Assembly (NCBI RefSeq): GCF_002251435.1
Contig: NZ_NPJI01000103.1
Span: forward strand, 33,999-97,998
Length of the DNA stretch: 64,000 bases
Direction of reading: 5' to 3'
From: Prevotella sp. P2-180
GTDB lineage: Bacteria > Bacteroidota > Bacteroidia > Bacteroidales > Bacteroidaceae
Below the pieces are notes generated by a model. It did no database searches. It saw only the letters and a program-made list of their open reading frames with translations, and was not told the DNA's origin. The translations under genes and the position numbers were made by a program. Below, piece after piece: positions 52,698-61,453 of this stretch (positions within the stretch are counted from its first letter, which is position 1; each line of letters opens with the position of its first letter).

Positions 52698-53369
52698 TTA
52701 CTGAGCGATTTTCTTGCCGTTCTTGATTACCAAACCCTTAGCGCTTGACTTCACCTGCTGGCCGCCAAGGTTGTAAGAAGCTGCGTTTGCCTTCTCTGCC
52801 TTTACAGAAGAAACGCCTGTAGGGTCATCTGGGTCTGTGGCAGGTGAAGCGGTACGAGTTACCAACAACTTTGTGATGCACGTACCAGTATTACCATTAC
52901 GACCAATATAAAGCTTCTCATTATCTTCTTCAAGAGTATAAGATTCTTCTACAGGTTCATCCGATGAGAGTCTTCCATTTATAAAGTCTGTAAAGGTATT
53001 AAGGGCTGTACATTTACCATCGGCATCTTTTACAAAAATTACAGCTGTACCTCTCTTAGATCCAACTTCTGTATCTTTTATTGAAACAGCTCCTGCAATT
53101 GTAACAACGTCACCTTTCTTAAACCCACCTTCACAAGTAAGTTCGATGTGATTACCATTTGAGACACCATCTGACGTGTACCCATTGGCCAACTTCAAAC
53201 AAGCTACAGCATCTGAATTTTGGTGAATCTTTACAGTTGTTTCTGTTGTTGTACCACTAACTGCCCATCCTGAAACACCACCTTCAGTTGGAAATGAAAC
53301 CAAAGTCGTTTGTGCGTTAACACTTACGGCCATTACAGCCATTGCAATTAAAGTAAAAATTTTCTTCAT
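52698..53369 (-). CDS. Small secreted protein with T9SS-like C-terminus
   Basis: A 223-residue exported protein with a signal peptide ending VSVNAQ. The middle is beta-rich (SGWAVSGTTTETTVKIHQN, GNHIELTCEGGFKKGDVVTIAG) and resembles a carbohydrate- or surface-binding fold, but I cannot name the family. The C-terminal stretch (AASYNLGGQQVKSSAKGLVIKNGKKI) is the short sorting-type tail common in Prevotella. Upstream only a weak -7-like TATCTTCG (53416-53423) is seen. It follows the pectin-type locus but is separated by a terminator. Confidence 0.75.
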   Translation of the reverse strand: MKKIFTLIAMAVMAVSVNAQTTLVSFPTEGGVSGWAVSGTTTETTVKIHQNSDAVACLKLANGYTSDGVSNGNHIELTCEGGFKKGDVVTIAGAVSIKDTEVGSKRGTAVIFVKDADGKCTALNTFTDFINGRLSSDEPVEESYTLEEDNEKLYIGRNGNTGTCITKLLVTRTASPATDPDDPTGVSSVKAEKANAASYNLGGQQVKSSAKGLVIKNGKKIAQ

Positions 53370-53501
53370 AAATGTTTTTGTTTAAGTTAATGTTATAATT
53401 TTTTATATTTGATTGCGAAGATACGACAAAAAAGCGAAAGAAGAAAAAGTGATAAAGGTTTATTAACAAAAAAGGAACGTAAAGGTTTACGTACAAGGGT
53501 G

Positions 53502-53531
53502 AAAAAAAAGCGACACCATTACAGGTGTCGC
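53502..53531 (-). terminator. Terminator of the pectin-type SusCD operon
   Basis: GCGACACC (53510-53517) pairs perfectly with GGTGTCGC (53524-53531) around a 6-base loop; eight As at 53502-53509 give the T run on the minus strand. Confidence 0.9.
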
Positions 53532-53566
53532 CCCTCCTTTTATACAATCTTAAAAAAGACAAACTA

Positions 53567-55153
53567 TCAATACCATCTTGAAGCACCTACTTTAAGCTTC
53601 GAAACGTCTTCGTTGCCAATGGTGAAGTCACCATTCTTTGCATCCTTAAAGTTTGGATCGTCTACTGCCTTACCAGTCTCATCGACGAAGAGGTTGGTCT
53701 TGCCACCTTCAGCACCATCGAGAACGTTGAGCTTTGCACAATTGAAGTATGCATTGTTGCTAAACTCAGGAACACCAGTCTTCGACTGATTACTCCAAAC
53801 AGCAGCTGTATTTGTGACAAGGTTGTTCTTCCAAACGATAACGTTGCCTACATAGCGAACATAGAGGAGACGCTTGCCGGAAGTGTTAGCACAACCATCG
53901 ATAGTACACTGGTCAACAGTAATAGTAGGAGTACCTCCAAGAGAAGATGCATCGTCCATACGGATGAAGTCGCGGGCTGCACAGCTATTGTAAATTGTAC
54001 AGTCGAGGAAGTTGAGCTCGTCGATGCGTCCCTTGCGGCAGTCAAACATGTCACCTCCGTCGCAGATGATATCGTGGATGAGACACTTGTTGAACTCTAA
54101 CTTGTTTACGGTGGCTGCCACGTTCAGGTAGTATACACCCTTACCGAAGTTGCGCACCTCAGAGTTCTGAACGCTCAACAATGGATATGTCACGCCAGCT
54201 GTCTTGAAGTTGAATGCCTGGTCGGTGGTAGAATTGTCAACGCCATCGATGATAACCTGGTTGATTTCAAGAGATGCGCCATCGTAAATCTCGAAGCGAC
54301 CCTTAACGACAGGAACGTTGGTAGGATAGATACCCTTGATAATTATGCTCTTGTATACCTTGGCAGCACTTGCCTTGCCTTCCTCCTCGGCGTCTGCAAT
54401 AATGTGGGTACCTCCATAGAGAGCAAATACCTGTCCATCCTCAGCATTAGCTATCAATTCACCGAGGTCGTCACCCTCATGAACGAGAGTAGCTCCGTTG
54501 AGGTCGGCGATTGTAGTGAACGACTTTGAGCCACGCTGCTTCTCGCCATTGTAGAGACGAACGGTGTAGGCTGTCTCAGGGGTGAGTCCGTCTACTACCA
54601 CCTTACCTGCAGCCACCTCGTCGGCAGAAACGGTCTGCTCCTTTACGAGCACCTCGTCAGAATAAACGCGCACTGCAGTGGCAGCTTCGCCTGCAGGCCA
54701 TGTGAGGGTGACGCTACGGTCTGCCACGTCGCTCTCAGAGATAGAGTTGAATATCTGCTGGGCTGATGTGCGGAAGAACACGTTGCTCCACTTTGAGTTG
54801 CGGCTTGCGTCGCTATTGTCAATGGTCATCACACGAGCTGAATACTTGGTGTCATATATGAGACCTGTCACCTTTACCTTTGCATACTCAATGTCAGTCA
54901 AGGTGTAACTTGGGCTTCCCTCGAAGGTGAGGCTGTCGTCCTGGAATATCTCGATGGTGTAAGTCACGTCATCGTGCGACTTTGTCCATTCGAGAGTGAT
55001 GCTGTTTTCTGTGGCACTCTTTGCCTCAAGTCCGACAGGAGCGAAGTCGCGGCCAAGCAGTACGCTGGTGAGTTCTTCAGAAGCGTCGCCACAAGATGTA
55101 AGGGCGAGCGAACCCAACCCTAACATCATTGTATATATAAGTTTTTTGTTCAT
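53567..55153 (-). CDS. DUF4957/DUF5123-type surface lipoprotein with fibronectin III domains
   Basis: A 528-residue lipoprotein (lipobox LTSC near residue 21). Two fibronectin type III-like domains lie at residues ~40-225 (VGLEAKSATENSITLEWTKSHDDVTYTIEI, VTLTWPAGEAATAVRVYS). A right-handed beta-helix follows, with the DUF4957 segment (YDGASLEINQVIIDGVDN, FNKCLIHDIICDGGDMFDCRKGRID, FLDCTIYNSCAARDFIRMDD). The tail PNFKDAKNGDFTIGNEDVSKLKVGASRWY is the DUF5123 ending. Such proteins accompany SusCD in pectin and other polysaccharide loci and probably bind polysaccharide at the cell surface. No catalytic acids are evident. It is the last gene of its operon. Confidence 0.88.
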   Translation of the reverse strand: MNKKLIYTMMLGLGSLALTSCGDASEELTSVLLGRDFAPVGLEAKSATENSITLEWTKSHDDVTYTIEIFQDDSLTFEGSPSYTLTDIEYAKVKVTGLIYDTKYSARVMTIDNSDASRNSKWSNVFFRTSAQQIFNSISESDVADRSVTLTWPAGEAATAVRVYSDEVLVKEQTVSADEVAAGKVVVDGLTPETAYTVRLYNGEKQRGSKSFTTIADLNGATLVHEGDDLGELIANAEDGQVFALYGGTHIIADAEEEGKASAAKVYKSIIIKGIYPTNVPVVKGRFEIYDGASLEINQVIIDGVDNSTTDQAFNFKTAGVTYPLLSVQNSEVRNFGKGVYYLNVAATVNKLEFNKCLIHDIICDGGDMFDCRKGRIDELNFLDCTIYNSCAARDFIRMDDASSLGGTPTITVDQCTIDGCANTSGKRLLYVRYVGNVIVWKNNLVTNTAAVWSNQSKTGVPEFSNNAYFNCAKLNVLDGAEGGKTNLFVDETGKAVDDPNFKDAKNGDFTIGNEDVSKLKVGASRWY

Positions 55154-55191
55154 GATAATCTTTCTTGTTATTGATTATTGTTCAACGTGGA

Positions 55192-57012
55192 TTAAAGCTG
55201 GCCGAGGTTGCCATCATTGTTGAGCATATTGTTGCTCTTGTTGATGAAGGTCTGCCAGATAGGCCAGAGGTAGTTGAGACTTGGCTTCTTGACGTATATA
55301 CCTTCTATATAGTCGTCGGTAATGATGTTTGAGCCGTCCTTGCTTGCCACAAACCAGTCTTTGGCTGTGTAGCCATCTGCCTTGAGGTTTGAGCCTTCGT
55401 CGTCGGTGTCGCCATGGTTGAGACCATAGATAAGGATGTCCTCTCCATTGTCGGCGAGCTTCCAGTAAATCTTCACTGGCAGGTCGGCATATGCACCCTG
55501 ACGGTTAGCGAGGTCAGTAAGCTTCTGCTTGCACTCAGCCATCTTCTCGTCGATGATACCCCAGCGCACGAGGTCTGCCTTGCGGAGAGCCTCACCAGCG
55601 AACTCAAATGCACGCTGCTCTACGATACCATCCTGGAACGCCTCCTTGTTTGCGGTATATTTAGCCTGAAGAGCTGCAACCTTGTCGGCAGGAAGAGCTC
55701 GGTCGAGCACTGGCTTCATATATTTCCATGCAGCTGTTGGTCCTTCGAGATAGTTGACAGCCTCTGCAGCCATGAGATAAACGTCGGCAAGACGCATGTA
55801 CTGCCAGTTCACACCGTCGTCGTTTGTGGATGTAACGATACGCTTCATCCACTCATATCGAAGCTTACCAAAGCACCACTTATTGATGGCGCGGAGCTGC
55901 TGATGAGACTTACCCTCGACGAGTTCCTTACTCCAGTCGTAAGGCACGCAGGTGATATCGCGGCGGATGTCGTCAACATCGTAGTCGTAGTAGAGGTAAG
56001 GCATCGGGCCGTTTACGCCACCCTGAGCCTGCTGGGTATATTGGTCCTTGGCATTGTGCTTTACACCCCATGTGTAGAGTACACGTCCACGACCATCGGA
56101 GAAAGGAATTTCCCAAAGCGACTCGTCGCCAGCAGTGACGTTGTCCTGACAGAGCTTCACGAAGTTTGACTTGAAGTCGCCGAGTTTGTTGCAGCCCTGG
56201 TTGATGATGTCGATACATTCATCCTTTACAATCTGCATCATCTTGTCCTGAGAGAGTTCTGGATCGTTAGAACGACGGTAGCCGTCGCTACGGAGAGCAT
56301 AACCACAAGCATATAGGGCGATACGGGCGCGAAGACCCTTTACGAAAGCCTTGCTCACGCGCTCGGTAGACTTGGTGATGGAGCTTTCCTTTGGCCAGTA
56401 GCAATACTGCTCAGCCTCTGCGAGGTCGGCAAGGAGCTGACGATAGATAGAGTCCTTGCTGGCACGTGGCAAATACACATTAGAAGGATTGTTTGGCACA
56501 AAGCGTGCAGGAACATCACCCCAAGCCTTTACAAGGTCGTTATATACTACGGCACGCAGTGTGAGTGCTTCGCCGAGAAGGTGGGCCATATCCTTGTTCT
56601 GCTCTACATTACCGTGTTTGCGTATTCCCTCGATAGCGAGGTTAGCACGCTCAATGCCTTCATAGAACTTTGCATAGGCATTGTTGTCGGTGTTCATCTG
56701 GCCGTTGGTAGAGAGTGTTCCGTAGTTCAAGAGGCTCTGCTTGTCTGTTGCTTGGTCCTTGAGTGAAGGATATGTACCGCTACCGGTCTCGAGGTCGGTG
56801 TTAAGTCCATAGTAAGGCAGGAATCGACCACGGTAAGAGTTGGTCTCGCCGAAAGAGATATGTATTGACATCACCTCGGCTTCGGCAAGAGAATAGGTGG
56901 AGAACACCGAAGTCTCATCCAAGGTGGAAATCGTTGGCGCATCCATGTCGCAAGAGCTTACCACAGCGGCAAGAGACATAGCCAAAACTGATGATTTTAT
57001 ATATTTATTCAT
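55192..57012 (-). CDS. SusD/RagB-family lipoprotein of the pectin-type locus
   Basis: A 606-residue lipoprotein with lipobox VSSC followed by DMDAPTISTLDETSVF. The family pattern is seen in GEALTLRAVVYNDLVKAWGDVP and in MRLADVYLMAAEAVNYLEGP and FEFAGEALRKADLVRW near the end. It is longer than the two other SusD proteins in the window, as is often seen for those that bind complex glycans. It lies 21 bases after SusC and 38 bases before the DUF4957-type gene. Confidence 0.94.
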   Translation of the reverse strand: MNKYIKSSVLAMSLAAVVSSCDMDAPTISTLDETSVFSTYSLAEAEVMSIHISFGETNSYRGRFLPYYGLNTDLETGSGTYPSLKDQATDKQSLLNYGTLSTNGQMNTDNNAYAKFYEGIERANLAIEGIRKHGNVEQNKDMAHLLGEALTLRAVVYNDLVKAWGDVPARFVPNNPSNVYLPRASKDSIYRQLLADLAEAEQYCYWPKESSITKSTERVSKAFVKGLRARIALYACGYALRSDGYRRSNDPELSQDKMMQIVKDECIDIINQGCNKLGDFKSNFVKLCQDNVTAGDESLWEIPFSDGRGRVLYTWGVKHNAKDQYTQQAQGGVNGPMPYLYYDYDVDDIRRDITCVPYDWSKELVEGKSHQQLRAINKWCFGKLRYEWMKRIVTSTNDDGVNWQYMRLADVYLMAAEAVNYLEGPTAAWKYMKPVLDRALPADKVAALQAKYTANKEAFQDGIVEQRAFEFAGEALRKADLVRWGIIDEKMAECKQKLTDLANRQGAYADLPVKIYWKLADNGEDILIYGLNHGDTDDEGSNLKADGYTAKDWFVASKDGSNIITDDYIEGIYVKKPSLNYLWPIWQTFINKSNNMLNNDGNLGQL

Positions 57013-57033
57013 AATATGTTCCTTATTTATATA

Positions 57034-60000
57034 TTAGAAGTTCAAGTTCAAACCTACTACGAATGAGCGGCTGCGTGGATAACCTGAGTAGTCAACACAT
57101 GGTGTGAGCGAGGTGTTGCGGATACAATCAGACTCTGGGTCTACACCTGAGTAGTCGGTGATGGTAAACACGTTGTAAGCCGTTACATAGAAGCGGAGGC
57201 TGTTGATGCCAGCCTTCTTTGTCAAACTTGTTGGCAATGTATATCCGAGCGAGAGTGTGTTCAGACGGAGGAACGAGGCGTTCTCGATAGCCCAGTCGGT
57301 AAGCACCATCTTGCTCATATAAGGCGACCACATTGTGGTGTTCTTGTTCATCTCGGCGAGCTGAACAGGATCGTTACAGAGTGTACCGTCTTCGTTGAGG
57401 TTGGTCCAACGTACACCGTCGGCCATCTCGGTAATCATGTTACGATACTGATACTTACCTGTAGATGTGAACTCAATCTTGTTAGCGTTATATATCTCGT
57501 TGCCTACAGAGAAGTTGAACTGTGCTGAGAGGTCGAAGCCGTATGCACGGGCGTTGATACCGAAACCTCCGGTGAAATCAGGATTAACATCACCGATAAT
57601 CACGTTGTCCTCTTCGCCGATCATACCGTTACCCTTGCCACCTTCTTCAGTAGGCTGGTCAACGAGCTTGAGCGAACCTGGGCGTACTGTTCCGATAACA
57701 GGAGTAGCATCGGCAACACCTTCCTTAAGAATCCACTTGCCAGTCTTCTTGTCGTAGCCTTCGAAGTCGCTGACTTCATAGCGTCCTGCACTCTGGTAGC
57801 CACGAATCTGTCCTACGGGCTGACCAACGGCGAGCCAGTAGTCCTGACCGATTTCGGTAGAAGCCCAGCGGCTGTTCCATCCGAAGTCTTCCATGGCACC
57901 GAGGTCCTTGATCTTGTTCTTGTTGAAACCAATATTTCCATTGATGTCGAGACCGACATTCTTCTTGTTGATTGCATGCCATGTGGCAGTGATTTCAAGA
58001 CCCTTGTTTTCGGTCTCACCCATGTTACGATACTGGTTGTCATATCCTGTACCACCTACAGGGAATGCAATGAGCAGGTCTTTGGTGGTGTTGAGATAAG
58101 CCTCAACGCTACCGCTGAACTTGCCACCGAAGAGGGTGAAGTCGAGACCTACGTTACGTGTGATGGTGGTCTCCCACTTCAGGTCAGGGTTAGCCATGGT
58201 CTTTGAAGGAGCCCAGAAGCTGGTGAAGTCGTTTACCCATGTAGAGGTCTTGAGCTCGTAGGTCTGTGAGAGCTGGCCTACAGGGATGTTGTTGTTACCG
58301 GCAGTACCATAAGAGAAGCGGAGCTTCAAGTCGTCGAGCCACTTGCTGGTGCCCTTCATGAATGGCTCAGAAGAGATACGCCATGCGACGGCAGCTGATG
58401 GGAAGTAACCCCAACGGTTTTCCTTTGCGAACTTAGAAGAAGCGTCGGCACGGAATGTGGCGCTGAAGAGATACTTGTCCTGGAAGTTATAGTTCAGACG
58501 GCCGAAGAAAGAGAGGAGCTTGTCGTCGGCGCTATATACGTCGTCAATCTGATATGGAGTACCCTGAGATGTGAGTTTCCATGCTGTAGAAGCGTCGAAG
58601 TCAACTGGGAAACCGTGTGCCTCGTTGGTGTTGACACGCTTCTTTGTGATTACATACTCGTGACCTGCGAGAAGGTTAAGGCTGTGGTCTTCGCTCTTAA
58701 GCAACTTCTTGAAGTCGTAGCTGATGGTATTGGTGTTGCGGAAGCGATGACGGTTGGTGTCGATAAGACGGATGGCCGGCATATTCTGGTTTTCACCTGC
58801 AGGTACGTTCTTAACATAATATGTAGTAAGACCGAAGAACTTCTTGTCGTACTGGTTGTAGTCATCGTAGCCGAACTCAGTCTTCAGGCGGAGGTCGTCA
58901 ATCACTTCCCATCCGAACGAACCGGCGATGTTAAGAGTCTTCTTCTCACGCTCCATGTCGTTGTCGCGCTGAGCCTCAACTGGGTTGTAGAGGTTACCGA
59001 GGTCGTCGTCGGCAGCTCCGGCAGAAGCATCGAGGTTGGCGAGAGGAATCGGGGTATAGATAACAGAGTACTTCAGACGGCGGTCGGTGTCGTATGCACC
59101 TGTAGCATCCTGAGCACCACCACCATAAACGTCTGTATCAGAGTAGCGAGCCTGGAAGTCGAGTGTAGTGCGCTTTGTAGGCTTGGTGTTCAGTTTGAGG
59201 CTGAAGTTATCACGCTTGTAACTTGAACCGAGCAGGATGGCCTTGTCGTTCATGTGGGCATAGCTGAAGGCATACTTGATCTGGTCGGTACCACCGGTGA
59301 TGTTCACGTTGTGGTTGAAGGTGTTACCTGTACGGCCATACATTACGTCCTGCCAGTCGTTGCCCTCGATGTCCTTGTAAAGATCGAGGTCCTGATACTC
59401 ACCGAAATACTGAGTGTAAGAGCTCAGGTCGTTCTCATTCTTGAGCAGAGCGAGCTCATACTGCCACTTAGCGTAGTCGTAGGTGCTGAGCACGTCGAAG
59501 GTATTGGCAATCTTCTTCCAGCTGTAGTAAGCGTTGTAGCTCACGTTCACCTTACCGCTCTTACCGCTCTTAGTAGTAACGAGGATTACACCGTTAGCAC
59601 CACGCGAACCGTAGATGGCTGTAGAAGAAGCATCCTTGAGCACTGTGATGTCCTCGATGTCGGTAGCAGGTATGTCAGAGATTGTCTCCACAGGGAATCC
59701 GTCGACGATGTAGAGCGGGTCGTTGCTCTGTGTGATAGAACCACCACCACGCACGCGAATCTTCACCTCAGCGTCAGGCGAACCTTCAGTAGTGGTCACC
59801 TGCACACCAGCCATCTTACCTGTAAGAGCTTCAGAAGCCGAAGCCACAGGCACTTCCTGAAGAGCTTTGTTGTTAACGGTAGCCACAGAACCAGTGAGGT
59901 CCTTTTTGCGAACTGTACCATAACCGATCACCACGAGGTCGTTAAGGCTTGTAGCCTCGTCTTCGAGAGTGATGTCGAACTTTGATTTGTTTCCCACTGC

Positions 60001-60249
60001 AATGGTTTGTGTCTTCATACCGATGTAAGACACTACGATCGGGTTCTTTCCCGAAACCTTGATGGTAAAATTACCGTCGAAGTCTGTCACGACGCCATTT
60101 TGCGTACCTTTTTCAAGGACACTTGCACCGATGACGCCTTCTCCACTGGAGTCCTTTACCGTACCGGTGATAGTTTTTTGCGCAAAAGCGAGGAAACAAA
60201 CCATCGTCATGAGCAGAGCCACAGAGGCTCTCTTGAGCTGTTGTTTCAT
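57034..60249 (-). CDS. SusC-family TonB-dependent transporter of the pectin-type locus
   Basis: A 1071-residue outer-membrane transporter. Signal peptide to about residue 23 (FLAFAQ), carboxypeptidase-like extension (ITGTVKDSSGEGVIGASVLEKG), TonB-box region (LNDLVVIGYGTVRKKDLTGSV), plug domain (SDPLYIVDGFPVETIS, VLKDASSTAIYGSRGANGVILVTTKSG), and a barrel that ends in VVGLNLNF. The gene has a leader of about 110 bases from its promoter. Its neighbours (a DUF4957-type lipoprotein downstream, pectin methylesterase upstream) point to an oligogalacturonide- or rhamnogalacturonan-type substrate; this is inference. Confidence 0.96.
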   Translation of the reverse strand: MKQQLKRASVALLMTMVCFLAFAQKTITGTVKDSSGEGVIGASVLEKGTQNGVVTDFDGNFTIKVSGKNPIVVSYIGMKTQTIAVGNKSKFDITLEDEATSLNDLVVIGYGTVRKKDLTGSVATVNNKALQEVPVASASEALTGKMAGVQVTTTEGSPDAEVKIRVRGGGSITQSNDPLYIVDGFPVETISDIPATDIEDITVLKDASSTAIYGSRGANGVILVTTKSGKSGKVNVSYNAYYSWKKIANTFDVLSTYDYAKWQYELALLKNENDLSSYTQYFGEYQDLDLYKDIEGNDWQDVMYGRTGNTFNHNVNITGGTDQIKYAFSYAHMNDKAILLGSSYKRDNFSLKLNTKPTKRTTLDFQARYSDTDVYGGGAQDATGAYDTDRRLKYSVIYTPIPLANLDASAGAADDDLGNLYNPVEAQRDNDMEREKKTLNIAGSFGWEVIDDLRLKTEFGYDDYNQYDKKFFGLTTYYVKNVPAGENQNMPAIRLIDTNRHRFRNTNTISYDFKKLLKSEDHSLNLLAGHEYVITKKRVNTNEAHGFPVDFDASTAWKLTSQGTPYQIDDVYSADDKLLSFFGRLNYNFQDKYLFSATFRADASSKFAKENRWGYFPSAAVAWRISSEPFMKGTSKWLDDLKLRFSYGTAGNNNIPVGQLSQTYELKTSTWVNDFTSFWAPSKTMANPDLKWETTITRNVGLDFTLFGGKFSGSVEAYLNTTKDLLIAFPVGGTGYDNQYRNMGETENKGLEITATWHAINKKNVGLDINGNIGFNKNKIKDLGAMEDFGWNSRWASTEIGQDYWLAVGQPVGQIRGYQSAGRYEVSDFEGYDKKTGKWILKEGVADATPVIGTVRPGSLKLVDQPTEEGGKGNGMIGEEDNVIIGDVNPDFTGGFGINARAYGFDLSAQFNFSVGNEIYNANKIEFTSTGKYQYRNMITEMADGVRWTNLNEDGTLCNDPVQLAEMNKNTTMWSPYMSKMVLTDWAIENASFLRLNTLSLGYTLPTSLTKKAGINSLRFYVTAYNVFTITDYSGVDPESDCIRNTSLTPCVDYSGYPRSRSFVVGLNLNF

Positions 60250-60363
60250 ACGTTTGTCTTTTTTAGTTAGTATAAAATTAAATTAATTATTGATTTCTTT
60301 TATAATATAGTTTGTTTAATAGGTTTCCTTTACGACAATGCTTGTTCGTAGGAATTTCCGTTG

Positions 60364-60394
60364 CAAATTTATATTAAAAATGTCACATATTAAA
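60364..60394 (-). promoter_or_regulatory. Promoter of the pectin-type SusCD operon
   Basis: On the minus strand TAAATTTG (60364-60371) with a weak -33 TTTA (60391-60394) 19 bases upstream. The leader to the SusC start is about 110 bases, long enough for regulation by an antisense or structured RNA, as reported for other SusC genes. Confidence 0.65.
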
Positions 60395-60481
60395 GTTTTA
60401 TCTCAAAAATTGTACCTAAATTAACAATTATTATACCTTATATGGAGAAAAGGCGACTTCTCTACTACAGATGCCTATGAT

Positions 60482-61432
60482 TTAGAATTTTCCTATAACA
60501 TTTTCGGGTGTGATATGCCTTGCTTCCTTGTCGGTCACTTGACGGCTCCACCCCACTCTATTCTTTGTGTCTGCTCCGGCTCCATGGTTGCGGTATTCGA
60601 GGTAGCGGGCCGTCTGCTCTCTGTTTTTCTGCCAATGGTGCCAGCCTTCAGGTCGTATGTGGGATCCAAGTTCGCATTCCATGAAGAGCGTATAGCCATA
60701 GTCGCGCCATGGACGGCCGAGATATACCTTCGTCACGTTGGGGTCGGCAGTCAGTCGGCAGTTGTGGAACACGTAGCCGTAGGGTTGGTCGGCTGGTGTG
60801 GAGGCGGCAGTGATGTATGAGTCAGCCTTGCTGCGTATCTCGCAGTTTTCAAACCATGCCGTGCCCGGACCGAAGATGAAGTCGGTGGTGCCTTCTATAT
60901 AACAATTGTTGAACAGTTGTCGGCTGCCAGCCACTCCGGTGTAGACTGTGTCTTGATGGCCGAGGAAGCGACAGTTGACGAATGTTAGGCAGTCTCCTTC
61001 TGTGTGTAGTGCGACAGCCTGTCCGAGTCTGGCCGAATTGTTTTCGACTGTGATATTCTTCAGTGTGATGTGGCTGCCTTCAATTTTCAGTGTATAAGTT
61101 CTGAAGGTGCCCATGCCGTTAGGTCTTTCTTGGGTTTTAATGTTGGCATGGTCGTCCCAGGTGATGACGGTGTTGTCTCTGTCCTCTCCACATATTTCTA
61201 TATTGGTGAGCCAGGAAGGGATGATAAGTTTTTCCTTATACACCCCTTTCTTCACGTAAATCACCTTATGGTAGTCCATAAACGCCCTGCACACCTCTAT
61301 GGCGTCGTCGACGTTTCGGAACTCTCCTGTACCGTCGCGTGCCACGACGAGTGTGTCAGGATTATCATATTTGTTTGCGGCAGAAGCTGTGAGCGCCAGC
61401 AGTGCCAAAAGAGAAATAATAATATTCTTCAT
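60482..61432 (-). CDS. Secreted CE8 pectin methylesterase
   Basis: Removes methyl groups from homogalacturonan so that GH28 enzymes or lyases can cut it. It is 316 residues with a signal peptide ending LTASAA. The CE8 signatures are visible in order: GTGEFRNVDDAIEV, ITVENNSARLGQAVALHTEGD, FLGHQDTVYTG (first catalytic Asp and the preceding Gln), YIEGTTDFIFGPGTAWF (second catalytic Asp) and YLGRPWRDYGYTLF (catalytic Arg). It starts 21 bases downstream of rel on the same strand, across a GA-rich array, and is followed by the SusC operon promoter. Confidence 0.96.
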   Translation of the reverse strand: MKNIIISLLALLALTASAANKYDNPDTLVVARDGTGEFRNVDDAIEVCRAFMDYHKVIYVKKGVYKEKLIIPSWLTNIEICGEDRDNTVITWDDHANIKTQERPNGMGTFRTYTLKIEGSHITLKNITVENNSARLGQAVALHTEGDCLTFVNCRFLGHQDTVYTGVAGSRQLFNNCYIEGTTDFIFGPGTAWFENCEIRSKADSYITAASTPADQPYGYVFHNCRLTADPNVTKVYLGRPWRDYGYTLFMECELGSHIRPEGWHHWQKNREQTARYLEYRNHGAGADTKNRVGWSRQVTDKEARHITPENVIGKF

Positions 61433-61453
61433 TCTTCACTCTTCATTCTTCAT
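61427..61453 (-). repeat. GA-rich tandem array, copy C
   Basis: A short run of TTCATTCTTCACTC units between the rel stop (61454) and the pectin methylesterase start. On the transcribed strand it reads ATGAAGAATGAAGAG and merges into the real start codon ATGAAGAAT of the esterase gene. Confidence 0.88.
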
